DNA from: JBATTK01 sp049670505
GTDB taxonomy: Bacteria; Bacteroidota; Bacteroidia; Flavobacteriales; Flavobacteriaceae
Assembly (NCBI GenBank): GCA_049670505.1
Contig: JBATTK010000088.1
Coordinates: forward strand, 1 to 49,932
DNA length: 49,932 nt
Direction of reading: 5' to 3'
The notes under the pieces were generated by a model. That model was not told the DNA's origin. It made no database searches and saw only the letters and a program-made list of their open reading frames with translations. Every line of letters starts with the position of its first letter. The first letter of the stretch is position 1. Positions 49,101 through 49,932 of the stretch are shown piece by piece. Both the position numbers and the translations under genes were made by a program.

Positions 49101-49932
49101 ATGGTAAGCAGATATATTTATTTACAGCTGATATTACGCATTGTATTTATTTCCATTACAGCTTTGGCCGCGGGTTTTTTCTTTTTTAATGATCAATATA
49201 TATTGGCGGCTTCTACCCTGACCATGTTGGCATTTCAGACTGCTTTTTTAATCAGATACGTAAATCATACAAATCGAAAAATCGCCTATTTTTTCGATGC
49301 CATCAAAAACGAGGATTTCACTCTGCGATTTCCGGAGAAATTGAGCGTAAAATCATTGGAAGAACTGAACCACAGTCTTAATATGCTCAATATGATGATA
49401 CAGGACATCCACCTTAAAAAGCAGGCACAAGAGCAGTATTACCAAGAAATTTTAAAACAGGCGGATATAGGTATTCTTACCGTTAATCCCAAGGGGCATA
49501 TCCTTTATGCCAATCCTACAATCGAAAAATTATTGAATTATCGCCCTTTGAACCATATTAAACAATTAACACAAGTAGATGAAAAACTATATGCGCTGTT
49601 CAAAGACCTAAAGCCTTTTGAAAGTAAAGTTTTTCAATTGTACAATGAGCGTGGAAAAACGCAATTGGCACTTAAATCCACCTCCATACGCATAGATGGT
49701 CAGCCACTTTTGTTAGTTGTGGTCCAAGATATCCATAAGGAATTAGATGAAAAGGAAACCGACTCTTGGGTACGGCTGATCCGTGTTTTAACGCATGAAA
49801 TCATGAATACGATAACACCGATAACCTCTATTTCCGAATCTATTTTAAAATATTTTAAAACCGAGGATGGAGCATTGTCCTTCCAAGAATTCAATGAGAC
49901 CCATGCTCAGAATACCGTTAAGGGATTGGAAG
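49101..49932 (+). CDS. Sensor histidine kinase, N-terminal part
   Basis: Starts at ATG 49101, 95 bp after the regulator stop, and runs off the window after about 277 codons. Two membrane spans (about 7-25 and 32-50) with almost no periplasmic loop are followed by a helical linker, a PAS-like domain (ILKQADIGILTVNPKGHILYANPTIEKLL, about 116-144) and the start of the HisKA domain with the phospho-acceptor His in VLTHEIMNTITPI. The ATPase domain is beyond the edge. It should phosphorylate the adjacent NtrC-type regulator. The lack of an extracellular loop suggests intramembrane or cytoplasmic sensing. Confidence 0.93.
   Translation, partial: MVSRYIYLQLILRIVFISITALAAGFFFFNDQYILAASTLTMLAFQTAFLIRYVNHTNRKIAYFFDAIKNEDFTLRFPEKLSVKSLEELNHSLNMLNMMIQDIHLKKQAQEQYYQEILKQADIGILTVNPKGHILYANPTIEKLLNYRPLNHIKQLTQVDEKLYALFKDLKPFESKVFQLYNERGKTQLALKSTSIRIDGQPLLLVVVQDIHKELDEKETDSWVRLIRVLTHEIMNTITPITSISESILKYFKTEDGALSFQEFNETHAQNTVKGLE

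Noticed and set aside
1..49932. Prophage, integrase or conjugative element
   Set aside because: No integrase, capsid, tail, relaxase or tRNA-adjacent attachment site was seen; gene content is housekeeping plus export.
1..49932. tRNA or rRNA genes
   Set aside because: No cloverleaf-like or rRNA-like segment was recognised in the intergenic regions I read; a covariance search would settle it.

Overview
The window looks like chromosomal DNA of a marine Flavobacteriaceae bacterium (Bacteroidota; Maribacter/Zobellia/Arenibacter-like, genus not resolved). The grounds are low GC, Bacteroidetes-type -7 boxes (TAnnTTTG), families largely confined to Flavobacteriia (Lacal_2735-type small protein, DUF6268 porin-like protein, 800-residue MacB/FtsX permeases ending in SLRTE), and the gene order DUF177-rpmF-fabH-accB-accC. 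Function calls rest on reading the translations by eye; no database search was run.

1-5.1 kb (+): the four-gene ligase-associated DNA-damage-response cassette (MBL-fold exonuclease, ATP-dependent ligase, Lhr-like DExH helicase, PdeM metallo-endonuclease), with ATGA-overlapping genes. 5.1-9.2 kb (-): a convergent, tightly coupled light/flavin DNA-repair-type operon: DUF2805, a photolyase-like protein with the FAD domain first and an apparent antenna-like domain last, a flavin reductase-like protein, a 44-residue DUF2256 Cys4 protein, a bacterial (6-4) photolyase/cryptochrome-like protein without its Fe-S cysteines, and a small membrane protein. Together these make a 9-kb genome-maintenance island. 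9.3-10.2 kb: glutathione peroxidase and a small coiled-coil protein. 10.2-11.0 kb: a gene-free block of inverted-repeat elements.

11.0-19.5 kb: a small secreted protein, Kef-like antiporter plus glutaredoxin, DUF6268 outer-membrane protein, a large lipoprotein zinc metalloprotease, and a TauE/SafE-DUF4202-precorrin-2 dehydrogenase-DUF7009-like operon pointing to sulfur/siroheme metabolism. 19.6-29.4 kb: SSS symporter plus NagX-like acyltransferase, riboflavin synthase, pdxA, the DUF177-rpmF-fabH-accB-accC lipid-synthesis block with a strong promoter and terminators, and an FAD amino-acid-oxidase-like enzyme. A secreted zinc peptidase follows on the minus strand.

30.6-47.4 kb (-): a 17-kb export locus read as TolC, HlyD-type adaptor, ATPase, five consecutive full-length MacB/FtsX permeases and a second, divergent ATPase. 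It is divergent from a sigma-54 response regulator and its histidine kinase (47.6 kb to the window edge). The shared 200-bp intergenic region carries a perfect 8+8 palindrome and a -24/-12-like element about 90 bp away, so the two-component system probably drives the export operon through sigma-54.

The observations I rate highest are the apparently domain-permuted photolyase, the Fe-S-less cryptochrome in the same operon, and the five-permease/two-ATPase array with its own sigma-54 circuit.
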